47,281 nucleotides of DNA from CAYXDO01 sp964463485 (GTDB taxonomy: Bacteria > Myxococcota > Kuafuiibacteriia > Kuafuiibacteriales > Kuafuiibacteriaceae): positions 1 through 47,281 of the forward strand of contig CAYXDO010000081.1 of assembly GCA_964463485.1 (NCBI GenBank). The letters are read 5' to 3'. The notes under the pieces are model-generated. The model was not told the DNA's origin and did no database searches. It was given only the letters and a program-made list of their open reading frames with translations. Made by a program: the position numbers and the translations under genes. Of the stretch, positions 25,301 through 32,632 are shown piece by piece (position 1 is the stretch's first letter; each line of letters starts with the position of its first letter).

Positions 25301-25495
25301 TTCGCGCTGATCCCGCTCATCCTGGCCAAGGGCCAACCTGGCAAAGAAATCCTCTACCCGGTCGCGGTCGTCATCTTTGGCGGGCTCACCAGCTCGACGT
25401 TGCTCGACATGGCCGTAACGCCAGCCGTGTTCCTGAGATTTGGCGGGCCAGCGCTCGAGAGCTACCTTCGCGAGCGGACATCGAGCAAAGTCTAA
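22376..25495 (+). CDS. Heavy-metal RND pump (CzcA family)
   Basis: The protein has 1039 residues from the GTG at 22376; the frame is open upstream but overlaps the adaptor gene. Typical RND features include 'MPVDVLPDLNRPTVTIMTEA' after the first helix, the proton-relay helix with 'VAIGELVDDAIVDVENVLRR', and 'TYGGQFEAQQAASRLIAILS' in the second half. It belongs to the heavy-metal (HME) branch, but its ion cannot be read from the sequence; the pore lacks the Met-rich look of the CusA protein. It works with the outer membrane protein and adaptor encoded just upstream. Confidence 0.93.
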   Translation: MFNRLIQFSLRNRLFVVAAAALMLVYGGWAISKMPVDVLPDLNRPTVTIMTEAGGLSPEEVETLVTRPIEVAMNGAPSVQRVRSASGIGLSIAWIEFTWDTDIYRARQMVSERLQIAREGLPEGVAPVMGPIASIMGEIVLIGLVSEAGETSPMELRGLADWTVRQRLLTIPGVAQVVNIGGEVRQYQVRVHPERLLAFNVTLEEVEKAAGSSQNNTTGGFVERKSQEFLVRNIGRTQSLDDLRNTVVTYRHGAPVLLRHVATVDVGARFKRGDASIDARPGVILSVQKQPGSNTVILMGEIERALEELEAGLPKDVKVVELFKQSSFIEAAIGNVEEALRDGAILVVVILFLFLLNFRTTAITLTAIPLSIVTTAIVFRAFGLSINTMTLGGLAVAIGELVDDAIVDVENVLRRVRENRHLPAERQKPFLEVIYQASSEVRNSIVFATVLVVLVFIPLFSLSGIEGRIFAPLGVAYILSILASLVVSLTVTPALCSYLLPTAKVTEHGDGFLVRWLKKQDTRLLHSTLRHPNRVMWAAVAMVAVAAASVPFLGAEFMPPFNEGTATLNVLSAPGTSLSESNRIGTLAEQLIRQVPEVASTGRRTGRAELDEHAEGVHYSEIEVDFRPSQRSREELLDDVRHRLEQIPGVLVGIGQPISHRLDHLLSGVRAQLAVKVFGNDLDTLRAKAGEIQKAMSAVDGVVDLQIEQQVLVPQIRIRPRREAAVRYGVQVGELTETLETALNGRVVGQILDGQRTHEILVRYDESSRSDLEALRMALIDTPAGTQVPLASLAEIVEDAGPNVVMHENVQRRIVISCNVSGRDLGSVVVDIQDKVAAEVPLPTGYFVTYGGQFEAQQAASRLIAILSLFSLAGMVLVLYSHFRSMRIVLQILVNIPLALIGSVTAIWLTDRTLSVASLVGFITLTGIASRNTIMMISHYIHLVEHEHEQFGEEMIIRGSLERLVPVLMTALVAGFALIPLILAKGQPGKEILYPVAVVIFGGLTSSTLLDMAVTPAVFLRFGGPALESYLRERTSSKV

Positions 25496-25561
25496 TCGCC
25501 CAATGAAGGGCAGGAAGGAGAGAAGTGTCGATGCCCAACCCGCCATGAAGGTCGAACGCAC

Positions 25562-25577
25562 CCCCAAGGTTTTGGGG
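25562..25577. terminator. CCCCAA/TTGGGG hairpin
   Basis: Six-pair arms with a GGTT loop lie in the 140-bp gap between the RND gene and the His-rich gene. There is no T-tract, so it may only attenuate or stabilise the transcript. Confidence 0.3.
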
Positions 25578-25635
25578 CCCCGTCGCGTCAGCAGCCCGAG
25601 CATCCCTGATGAACGGGCGAGAAGGAGAAGGAAAG

Positions 25636-26094
25636 ATGTCGATGCCTAAACAGGTTGGAGTCTCTTTGTTGCTCATCACTGCGCTGGTCGCCCGTACCGG
25701 ATGGGCGGATGAACACGGTAAGGAGCACGCGCACAAAGCGCCGCACGGCGGAATCGTCCAGACGGTCGGCAAGTACCACGTCGAGCTGGTCTCCAAAGAC
25801 GCCGAGCTCAACGTGTACTTGCTCGACGCGAACGAGAAGACGCTCCCGATCGAGGGTCGGGAGGCCAAGGTCGTGCTGCAGGTCCCGAAGCGAGAAAAGC
25901 AGAATCTCGTTCTTACGCCGGCGGGCGAGTTCCTTCGCGCCGCGGCCGATCTCAAAGACGCGGACGCTTTCGTCGCCGTCGTGAGCATCAACCTCGATGG
26001 AGCCCTGCAGAGCGCCCGCTTCGCGTGGAAGAGGGCGGGCGGGCATGGCGAGCACGGCGGACACGAGGGCGGACACGAAGAACACAAACACTGA
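25636..26094 (+). CDS. His-rich periplasmic metal-binding protein
   Basis: The protein has 152 residues from the ATG at 25636, preceded by GGAGAAGG. A signal peptide ends near 'ARTGWADEHG'. The mature protein begins 'HGKEHAHKAPHGGIVQTVGK', forms a beta-rich domain ('YHVELVSKDAELNVYLLD'), and ends in a His tail ('GGHGEHGGHEGGHEEHKH'). It should bind metal ions outside the cytoplasmic membrane, possibly as a buffer or chaperone for the second RND pump. I cannot name the family. Confidence 0.78.
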   Translation: MSMPKQVGVSLLLITALVARTGWADEHGKEHAHKAPHGGIVQTVGKYHVELVSKDAELNVYLLDANEKTLPIEGREAKVVLQVPKREKQNLVLTPAGEFLRAAADLKDADAFVAVVSINLDGALQSARFAWKRAGGHGEHGGHEGGHEEHKH

Positions 26095-26166
26095 CTGACT
26101 GGCTGACTGACCGAAGATTCTCGCTGAGCTCGAGCACCGTGGACCGGTCGCCCGCCGCTCGCCAAA

Positions 26167-26264
26167 AGACCTCGAGGTTTTCCAAACGCCGCTGCGGTGT
26201 GTCCCAGAAGACCTCGAGGTCTGGCCGGGGAGGCGGAACCGCGCCGTCGAAGACCTCGAGGTCT
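26167..26264. repeat. Three palindromes AGACCTCGAGGTCT phased every 42 bp
   Basis: Copies begin at 26167 (one mismatch at the end, ..GGTTT), 26209 and 26251, exactly 42 bp apart, while the sequence between them is unrelated. Forty-two bp equals four turns of B-DNA, so the copies face the same side of the helix. They lie 85-180 bp before the Rpn-type nuclease gene and look like an operator or recombination-site array. Confidence 0.8.
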
Positions 26265-26350
26265 GGCTCGCCGTGGTCTCTTTCATGGAATCCTCCATCT
26301 CGACCTGCTCAGCGGGTTGCGGCCCGTCGGCCGCGCTGTAGAATGGAGTC

Positions 26351-27346
26351 GTGACCCGGCCCGTCTTTGCGGACCCGAAGACCGACTTCGTGTTCAAGCG
26401 GATTTTTGGCACCGAAACCCACAAAGACCTCCTCATCGAGCTCCTGAATGACCTCCTCGAGCTTCGCGGAGCTCACCGCCTGGCGGACGTCACGTTTCTT
26501 CACCCGGAGCAGCGCGTTCCCATCGAAGGCATGAAGCTCTCTATCGTCGACGTGAAGTGCACGGACGCCGAGGGTACGACTTACGTCGTCGAGATGCAGG
26601 TCCTCAACGTCGAGGGGTTCGAACGCCGCGTCGTGTACAACGTCTCGAAGTCGTACACGACGCAGCTCCGGACGGGCGAAGGCTATCCGCAGCTGTCGGA
26701 CGTCGTCGGGGTGACGATCTGCGACTTCGAGCTGTGGCCGGAGCCCGTGCCGATGCTGAGTCGTTGGCGGATGCAGGAGCAGCCCACCGGCAGCCTCTTG
26801 GGTTTGGGCCAAATTCAGTACGTGTTCCTCGAGCTCCCCAAGCTCGATCGGAGCCGGGACCCCCGAACCGCGGTGGAAAAGTGGGCTTACTTTTTCTCGG
26901 AGGCCGAGAACCTGAGCATCGTGCCGCCAGTGCTGGCGAGCGCCCCTTTCGAATCGGCGCTCGACGCGGCGCGGATGAGCGCGTTCACCGACGACGAGTG
27001 GGAAGCCTACGACCGCGCGAAGATCGCCGAACAAGATGCGCGCGGCATGCTGAGCCTCGCGGAGCGCACGGGGCTCGCGAAGGGCCAGAAGCTCGGCTTC
27101 GACGAGGGCCAGAAGCTCGGGCTCGACGAGGGAAAGAAGCTCGGGCTCGACGAGGGAAAGAAGCTCGGGCTCGATGAGGGAAAGAAGCTCGCCATTCGCG
27201 CGCTCGCAGAAGTTCTCGGGATCGACCTCGACGGGGTCAAAGAGAAGCAGCTCGCCGAGAGCTCGAGCGAGCTGCTCCAGGCGATACTCGCTTCCCTGAG
27301 GAACGATCGCCGCTGGCCCGAGCACCCGCCGCGGAACCCGAGTTGA
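26351..27346 (+). CDS. Rpn family nuclease/putative PD-(D/E)XK transposase
   Basis: The protein has 331 residues, starting at the GTG at 26351. 'DPKTDFVFKRIFGTETHKDL' at the N-terminus and 'SIVDVKC..TTYVVEMQVLN', with its D..ExQ nuclease motif, define the Rpn/PDDEXK-transposase family, whose members promote recombination and are mobile or phage-defence related. Near the C-terminus an eight-residue unit (GKKLGLDE/GQKLGFDE) is repeated four and a half times before a final helix. No terminal inverted repeats were found, so it is not clearly an intact element. Phased palindromes lie just upstream. Confidence 0.9.
   Translation: MTRPVFADPKTDFVFKRIFGTETHKDLLIELLNDLLELRGAHRLADVTFLHPEQRVPIEGMKLSIVDVKCTDAEGTTYVVEMQVLNVEGFERRVVYNVSKSYTTQLRTGEGYPQLSDVVGVTICDFELWPEPVPMLSRWRMQEQPTGSLLGLGQIQYVFLELPKLDRSRDPRTAVEKWAYFFSEAENLSIVPPVLASAPFESALDAARMSAFTDDEWEAYDRAKIAEQDARGMLSLAERTGLAKGQKLGFDEGQKLGLDEGKKLGLDEGKKLGLDEGKKLAIRALAEVLGIDLDGVKEKQLAESSSELLQAILASLRNDRRWPEHPPRNPS
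27083..27190 (+). repeat. 24-bp in-frame tandem repeat in the Rpn gene
   Basis: Four full units and one half unit of 24 bp encode G-(K/Q)-K-L-G-(F/L)-D-E. The last units are nearly identical at the DNA level, indicating recent slippage. Such charged linkers are common in this family and vary in copy number. Confidence 0.9.
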
Positions 27347-27466
27347 GCGCTGGCCGCACCAAGCCGGGTCAAATGGTCACCGTCTTCGTCCTCGAAACCG
27401 CGGTCCGAGGCGCCGGCAGCCTTGCCCTCCTCCGACGAGCTTCCGCCCTTCCAGCTCACGCCCAGG

Positions 27467-27763
27467 TTAGAGCTCCGCGTCCAACCCCAGACCCCCGATC
27501 CGGGCATGCCGAGTCGGCAGCGAAGGGAAGTCTGGGTACTGGTTCCACATCCGACCAAGCTCGGCGGCAAGGCGCACGGGTCCCAAGGCCCACTCCAGAT
27601 GCACCAGGAGCCGGCCGTTCCAGAGCGGGGACAGCTCCGCGTCCGCGGTGCGGTAGGCTGGGGCCTCGCCGTCGCCTCGCGAGTAGGAGGACTCATAGAA
27701 CGAGGAACGCAGCCGAGGTGTTGGGTCGCCTCGAAGGGCTCGCTCCCGGATCGACGATCCCAT
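27467..27763 (-). pseudogene. Decayed fragment, possibly of an outer membrane beta-barrel protein
   Basis: A 98-codon frame reads 'DAELSPLWNGRLLVHLEWAL', 'GPVRLAAELGRMWNQYPDFP' and 'HARIGGLGLDAEL', alternating polar and hydrophobic residues with aromatic girdle-like positions, as in barrel strands. No start or signal peptide is present, and neighbouring frames do not continue it cleanly. The 27347-27830 interval has no other convincing gene. Confidence 0.35.
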
Positions 27764-27830
27764 CGCTCGCCGAGTTCACGCTCGCCGCGTTTCAGTCTCT
27801 CCCGTGTTGGCCCGCCAACGAAAGGGCGGG

Positions 27831-28178
27831 TCATCGGTCGTTGGCGGGCTCGACGGTCGTCGGGTAACCCGCGTCGGTGACGGCCCTGGCCATTCGCTCG
27901 GGCGTGATCCGCCGAGGATAATAGGCGACGCGCGCCCGCTTGTCGGCGGCGCTCACGGCCACGTCCGTCACCCCGTCGAGGCGGCGAAGCACCGCGCGCA
28001 CGGTGACGGAGCAGCTCGCGCAGTGCATGCCTTCGACGTGCAGGCTCGCGTGCGCTTCGGCGGCCTGGGCGCGAGCCTGCGGCAAAAGCGACGGCAAAAG
28101 CGACGGCAAGGGCGATCCAGCGGCGGCCAGCGCGACCACAGCGACGGAAAGCAGGATCGGAACGAGCGCCTTCTTCAT
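27831..28178 (-). CDS. merP: MerP-like periplasmic mercury-binding protein
   Basis: The protein has 115 residues. A signal peptide ('MKKALVPILLSVAVVALAAA') is followed by a spacer with short LPS repeats and one HMA domain with 'GMHCASCSVTVRAVLRRLDG', the CxxC site that binds Hg(II). It would collect mercury in the periplasm and pass it to MerT. It lies 19 bp after merA and is the last gene of the operon, whereas merP usually stands between merT and merA. Confidence 0.9.
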   Translation of the reverse strand: MKKALVPILLSVAVVALAAAGSPLPSLLPSLLPQARAQAAEAHASLHVEGMHCASCSVTVRAVLRRLDGVTDVAVSAADKRARVAYYPRRITPERMARAVTDAGYPTTVEPANDR

Positions 28179-28197
28179 TTCTCGGGTCTCCTCGGGG

Positions 28198-29841
28198 TCA
28201 GGCGGCGCAGCACGACAGCTTGGCCACGTCTTTCTCGAAGGTCTGGCAGGCGAGCTTCAGCCCCTCGGCGTTGGTGAGATAGGGGTGCATGAGCGACGCG
28301 AGCTCGTCGATGCGGATGCCGAAGCGCATCGCCATCACCGCCTGCTCGATCATCTCGCCGGCCTCGGGCGCCAGGATGTGCGCGCCAATGAGCAGGCCCG
28401 TCCTTTCGTCGGCGACGAGCTTGATGAAACCGCGCGTGTCGCGCGCCGCGAGCGCGCGGGGCACATGGGCCATGGGCAGCTTCGAGACGGCCACCGCGAG
28501 GCCCCGCGCGCGCGCTTCGACCTCGGTGAGGCCCACCGAAGCGACCGCCGGCGACGTGAACGTCACGCGCGGCACGACGGACAGATCGTAGGTGCGGGCG
28601 TCGCCGCTCAGCGCGTTCTCGGCCGCGAGGTTCCCGGCGTACGCGGCGACGTAGACGAAGGCTGGATCCCCGATGACGTCGCCGGCCGCGTAGACGTGAG
28701 CGAGGCGGGTCTGGAGATGCTCGTCGACTAGCACTTCGCCCCGCTCGCCTAGAGCGATGCCGGCCTCCGCGAGCCCCATGCCACGCGTGTTCGGGCGTCG
28801 GCCCGTGGCGACGAGGAGCTGGTCGCCCTCGATCACGCCCCGTCCGTCCGCGTCCTCGATCACCACGCGATAGCCGCCGGGAGCGCCAGAGATCTCCAGG
28901 ATCCGAACGCCGGCGCGCACTTCGAGCCCCTCTTCGCGCAGATAGCCCGCGAGCGCTCCTCCGAGCTCAGGGTCCTCGGCCGGGACGATCCCGGCCAACG
29001 CCTCGAGCACGGTCACCCGACTGCCGAGCCGCGCGAAGGTCTGGGCGAGCTCGAGCCCGACCGCGCCGCCTCCGATCACGATGAGACGCCGCGGCAGCTC
29101 CTCGAGCTCCATGAGCGTCGTGCTCGTCAGAAACGGCGTGTCCGAGAGCCCAGGGATCGGCGGCGCCCACGGGCTGGCGCCCATGGCCAGGAGCACCCGG
29201 CGGGCCCGCACGGGCTGGCCATCGACCAGCACGGTCCCGTCCACCCGGAAACGCGCCTCGCCCTTCATCAGCAGGATGCTCGGGTAGGCGGCGAGGACGT
29301 CCCAGTACTTGGCCTGCCGGAGCTCCGCCACGAGCTTCGCCTTCTGCAACACGAGGGCCCGCAGGTCGGGCCGCTCGTTCTTCGTGTGGATGCCCGCGAA
29401 GGCTGAGCGGCCCGCCTGGTGATGCGCCTCCGCAGCCCGGATGAGCGTCTTCGAAGGCACGCAGCCGACGTTGACACACGTGCCGCCGAGCGCCCCGCGC
29501 TCGACGATGGCGACCTTCGCCCCGAGCTCGGTCGCCTTGATCGCCGCCGCGAAGCCCGCGGAGCCCGCGCCAAGGATGAGGAGGTCGAGCTCCTCGCCTT
29601 GCTTGGGTGGGGCAAGTCGGTCCTTTTGCGCGACCACACGAAAGCCTTTTCCACGGATGACGCCCGCGAGGGTTAGGGCGTCCACGCTCGCTTCGGCGAC
29701 GATCCGGCTCTGGCCCGCATGGTGATCGGTCGCGGTCTCGACGACACCCGGGATTCGCACGACGGCGTCGTCGATGGTCCTGGCGCAGCGGTCGCAGGTC
29801 ATGCCTTCGACGGACAAGGTCCACTCTCTTCGATGGCTCAT
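28198..29841 (-). CDS. merA: Mercuric reductase MerA
   Basis: The protein has 547 residues. An N-terminal HMA domain ('VEGMTCDRCARTIDDAVVRI') precedes the flavoprotein disulfide reductase body: FAD site 'LLILGAGSAGFAAAIKATEL', redox-active cysteines in 'GGTCVNVGCVPSK', NAD(P)H site 'LIVIGGGAVGLELAQTFARL' and 'VYAAGDVIGDPAFVYVAA'. The C-terminus ends in the vicinal pair SCCAA, which hands Hg(II) to the active site. It reduces Hg(II) to volatile Hg(0) using NADPH in the cytoplasm. It is preceded by merT (37-bp gap) and followed by merP. Confidence 0.96.
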   Translation of the reverse strand: MSHRREWTLSVEGMTCDRCARTIDDAVVRIPGVVETATDHHAGQSRIVAEASVDALTLAGVIRGKGFRVVAQKDRLAPPKQGEELDLLILGAGSAGFAAAIKATELGAKVAIVERGALGGTCVNVGCVPSKTLIRAAEAHHQAGRSAFAGIHTKNERPDLRALVLQKAKLVAELRQAKYWDVLAAYPSILLMKGEARFRVDGTVLVDGQPVRARRVLLAMGASPWAPPIPGLSDTPFLTSTTLMELEELPRRLIVIGGGAVGLELAQTFARLGSRVTVLEALAGIVPAEDPELGGALAGYLREEGLEVRAGVRILEISGAPGGYRVVIEDADGRGVIEGDQLLVATGRRPNTRGMGLAEAGIALGERGEVLVDEHLQTRLAHVYAAGDVIGDPAFVYVAAYAGNLAAENALSGDARTYDLSVVPRVTFTSPAVASVGLTEVEARARGLAVAVSKLPMAHVPRALAARDTRGFIKLVADERTGLLIGAHILAPEAGEMIEQAVMAMRFGIRIDELASLMHPYLTNAEGLKLACQTFEKDVAKLSCCAA

Positions 29842-29878
29842 GGCAGGGTCTCCTCGGGACGGCTCAACTGAAGACGGC

Positions 29879-30310
29879 TCAACTGAAGACCAGCGGTGCG
29901 ACGTAAGGGAACGAGAGGAACCCGACCACCAGCGCGGTCGCGGTCCAGAGCATGATGCGGCCCACCCGGTTGGTCCCCGGCGCTGGGCATCCGCACGCCT
30001 CGTCGGCGCTGGAGGCCTTCGGCTTGCGGTACGTGAAGTAGAAGCCCGAGCCGAGCAGGGCGAAGGTGAGCGCGATGAAGAAGGGCCGATAGGGCTCGAG
30101 CTTCACCAGCAACGCCCCGCCCCCGAGCCCCAGCAGGGCGAACACCAGGGGTCCGACGCAGCACGCGGAGGCGACGAACGCCGACAGGATGGCGCCGGCG
30201 TTGGCCGCGATCGACCAGCGTCCCCTGTCGTCGGGGGTCTCGACTCGCGGGCTCGGCGCGCTCGGTACGGTGCAGGCCTGCGTCGTTTCCTTCGTGGTCG
30301 CTTGGCTCAT
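29879..30310 (-). CDS. merT: Mercury transporter MerT
   Basis: The protein has 143 residues. Three membrane helices are predicted. The first carries the paired cysteines 'FVASACCVGPLVFALLGLGG', and a cytoplasmic loop has 'CGCPAP', both classic for MerT. The N-terminus before the first helix is longer than usual (about 35 polar residues). It imports Hg(II) from MerP to MerA. The start is ATG at 30310; a GTG lies directly before it. The sigma-54-like promoter at 30326-30339 would place the transcript start only four bases upstream. Confidence 0.9.
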   Translation of the reverse strand: MSQATTKETTQACTVPSAPSPRVETPDDRGRWSIAANAGAILSAFVASACCVGPLVFALLGLGGGALLVKLEPYRPFFIALTFALLGSGFYFTYRKPKASSADEACGCPAPGTNRVGRIMLWTATALVVGFLSFPYVAPLVFS

Positions 30311-30325
30311 CACCAGCCTCCCACA

Positions 30326-30339
30326 GCATCAGCCGTGCC
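30326..30339 (-). promoter_or_regulatory. Strong candidate sigma-54 promoter of the mer operon
   Basis: The minus strand reads ATGGCACGGCTGATGCTG, a perfect TGGCACG with exact spacing to ATGCT. Predicted transcription starts near 30314. No MerR-type dyad within a stretched -35/-10 spacer is seen. Confidence 0.7.
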
Positions 30340-30391
30340 ATGGGCCGCATCGACGCGTGTTGCCCAGGTCTTTCCGAGACTTATGCAATCG

Positions 30392-30403
30392 CTCGCGCGC
30401 GAG
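30392..30403. promoter_or_regulatory. Palindrome CTCGCGCGCGAG in the mer control region
   Basis: This 12-bp perfect palindrome lies 53 bp upstream of the -24 element, a usual distance for an enhancer-binding protein site. It may also be a GC-rich coincidence. Confidence 0.3.
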
Positions 30404-30459
30404 ACGACCCGCGCCCTCCATTCTGGCGGTTGCGACGGCGCCCATTTGGCGTTACTACA

Positions 30460-30474
30460 CCTCCAATATGGAGG
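30460..30474. promoter_or_regulatory. Palindrome CCTCCA-ATA-TGGAGG before the mer activator gene
   Basis: Perfect 6-bp arms with a 3-bp centre lie about 120 bp upstream of the mer promoter and ten bases before the ATG of the activator gene. This would suit both activation of mer and self-control of the activator gene. Confidence 0.45.
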
Positions 30475-30484
30475 CGGGCGAAGC

Positions 30485-31510
<1,026 letters not shown>

Positions 31511-31585
31511 CTCGACCCGCTTGGCCCTGAGGATGCACGACCAAGTTGCGCGATCTCTCGACGATCATCGCTCGGCGCTGGGCGC

Positions 31586-31665
31586 AGGAACACAAAGAAC
31601 ACAGAGGATTTTGGAGAGAAGTCCGTCGTGCCCTCCGTGTTCCTTCTCTGTGCTCTCCGCGGTTT
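31586..31665. repeat. Dispersed repeat, copy B, with imperfect inverted arms
   Basis: The left arm (GAACACAAAGAACACAGAGG) and right arm (CTCCGTGTTCCTTCTCTGTG) are imperfect reverse complements. The right arm is also related to copy A at 261-303. It lies in the gene-poor stretch after the mer activator. Confidence 0.7.
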
Positions 31666-31776
31666 GTGCGGAGGTTGAACTGAATCGCAGCAGGTCGGTC
31701 GTGCACCCGTTGTGTAACGAACTTCGAACTCAGGGCGTCAGCAAGCCCGGGTGAAAAACATGGGACGATCAGGTGA

Positions 31777-32169
31777 GGTCAGAGCGGCTCCGACGCTGAG
31801 CCGAGGATCATCGTCGATAAGTACGAGCTGCTCGAGTTCCTCGGCCGCGGGGCGATGGGATCCGTGTACAAGGCCCGGCACGTCCTGACGAAGAATCTCA
31901 GCGCGGTCAAGCTCGTGTTGCCCCACGTCGCGCACGGTGAGTTGGCGCTGCAGCGCAGCTCCATCTTGCGCCCCAACCCAGAACTGCAACAGCGGGAGCT
32001 CATGTCCAAGCGGCGCTACCTGCAGCGCGCTCTACGGCTGGTGCGAGGTCCAACCCGGTTGCTTCGTGTGCGCCCTCTGACCTCACCGATCTGGCCGAAA
32101 ACGCGTCCACCTGCCGCCCATCGAATGCGAGCCCCCGGACTCACTCAGGCGACTCCGAGTAGCACGTAG
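31777..32169 (+). pseudogene. N-lobe fragment of a Ser/Thr protein kinase
   Basis: The frame reads 'IIVDKYELLEFLGRGAMGSV' and 'YKARHVLTKNLSAVKLVLP': the glycine-rich loop and the strand with the ATP-binding lysine of Hanks-type kinases. Similarity stops after about 60 residues; no HRD, DFG or later motif follows, and no start codon precedes the Gly loop (a TGA lies at 31774). It is a broken gene whose remainder was lost. Confidence 0.7.
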
Positions 32170-32172
32170 AAG

Positions 32173-32316
32173 TCACTCGTCGTTTCGCTCGGCGCCGAAT
32201 CGCCGCATGAGTCGGTAGACTTGCTGTCTGTGTTTTTCGATTATCCTTCCGACGTCGGCGATGTCGCCGTTAGCCCGATCTTGCTGACTCACATACTCGT
32301 CGAGGGCTTTGGGCAT
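32173..32316 (-). CDS. 47-residue stand-alone Fis-type helix-turn-helix protein
   Basis: The ATG at 32316 is preceded by AAAGGAGCTCCC, a strong ribosome site. The product begins MPKALDEYV and contains 'IADVGRIIEKHRQQVYRLMR' followed by RFGAERN. This resembles the C-terminal DNA-binding helix-turn-helix of sigma-54 activators (compare 'YRLLRKYGV' of the regulator at 7183). It may be a micro-regulator, or the surviving tail of a larger activator that picked up its own start. The good ribosome site favours an expressed gene. Confidence 0.5.
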   Translation of the reverse strand: MPKALDEYVSQQDRANGDIADVGRIIEKHRQQVYRLMRRFGAERNDE

Positions 32317-32372
32317 GGGAGCTCCTTTGGCGCTCTTCGAAAAAGTGTCCAATGGCCCACGGGTTCGAGTGA

Positions 32373-32391
32373 GCCTCGCTGAGCGCGAGGC
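32373..32391. repeat. Hairpin GCCTCGC-N5-GCGAGGC
   Basis: A perfect 7-bp stem with a 5-base loop lies 57 bp upstream of the small helix-turn-helix gene. It is a possible operator for that protein. Confidence 0.35.
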
Positions 32392-32408
32392 CAGTCGAGC
32401 CCCGATCC

Positions 32409-32451
32409 GAATCCGGCCCTGTTATGTGGGGGGAGGGGGCGGGCCGGATTC
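32409..32451. repeat. 11-bp inverted repeat around a G-rich core
   Basis: GAATCCGGCCC (32409-32419) and GGGCCGGATTC (32441-32451) are perfect complements separated by 21 bases containing long G runs. It could form a stable hairpin or a G-quadruplex. The 32317-32632 interval otherwise contains no gene that I can support. Confidence 0.5.
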
Positions 32452-32632
32452 GGGCCGGAGCCTCGCTCGAGTTGCTCGAGCGGGCTAGAAACCTCTCGCA
32501 GAATTTGGCGAAGGTCAAGCCACGCGACGGAGTGACCTGCGACGGCGTGTGGGTCCGCATCCCGAGGTTCCGACAGGTGCAGTATTGTTCCAAGGCACGG
32601 ACAGCGGAGGCGGCGGCTGGTCTCATGTTGCT

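Noticed and set aside
25588..26436. 282-codon frame on the minus strand
   Set aside because: It is a shadow of the His-rich gene and the phased palindromes; its Ser/Arg-rich composition is not protein-like.
26351..27346. Complete transposable element around the Rpn gene
   Set aside because: No terminal inverted repeats or target duplications were found; the upstream palindromes are not matched downstream.
30340..30480. MerR-type operator in the mer promoter region
   Set aside because: No -35/-10 pair with a 19-bp spacer and internal dyad was seen; the -24/-12 element fits better.
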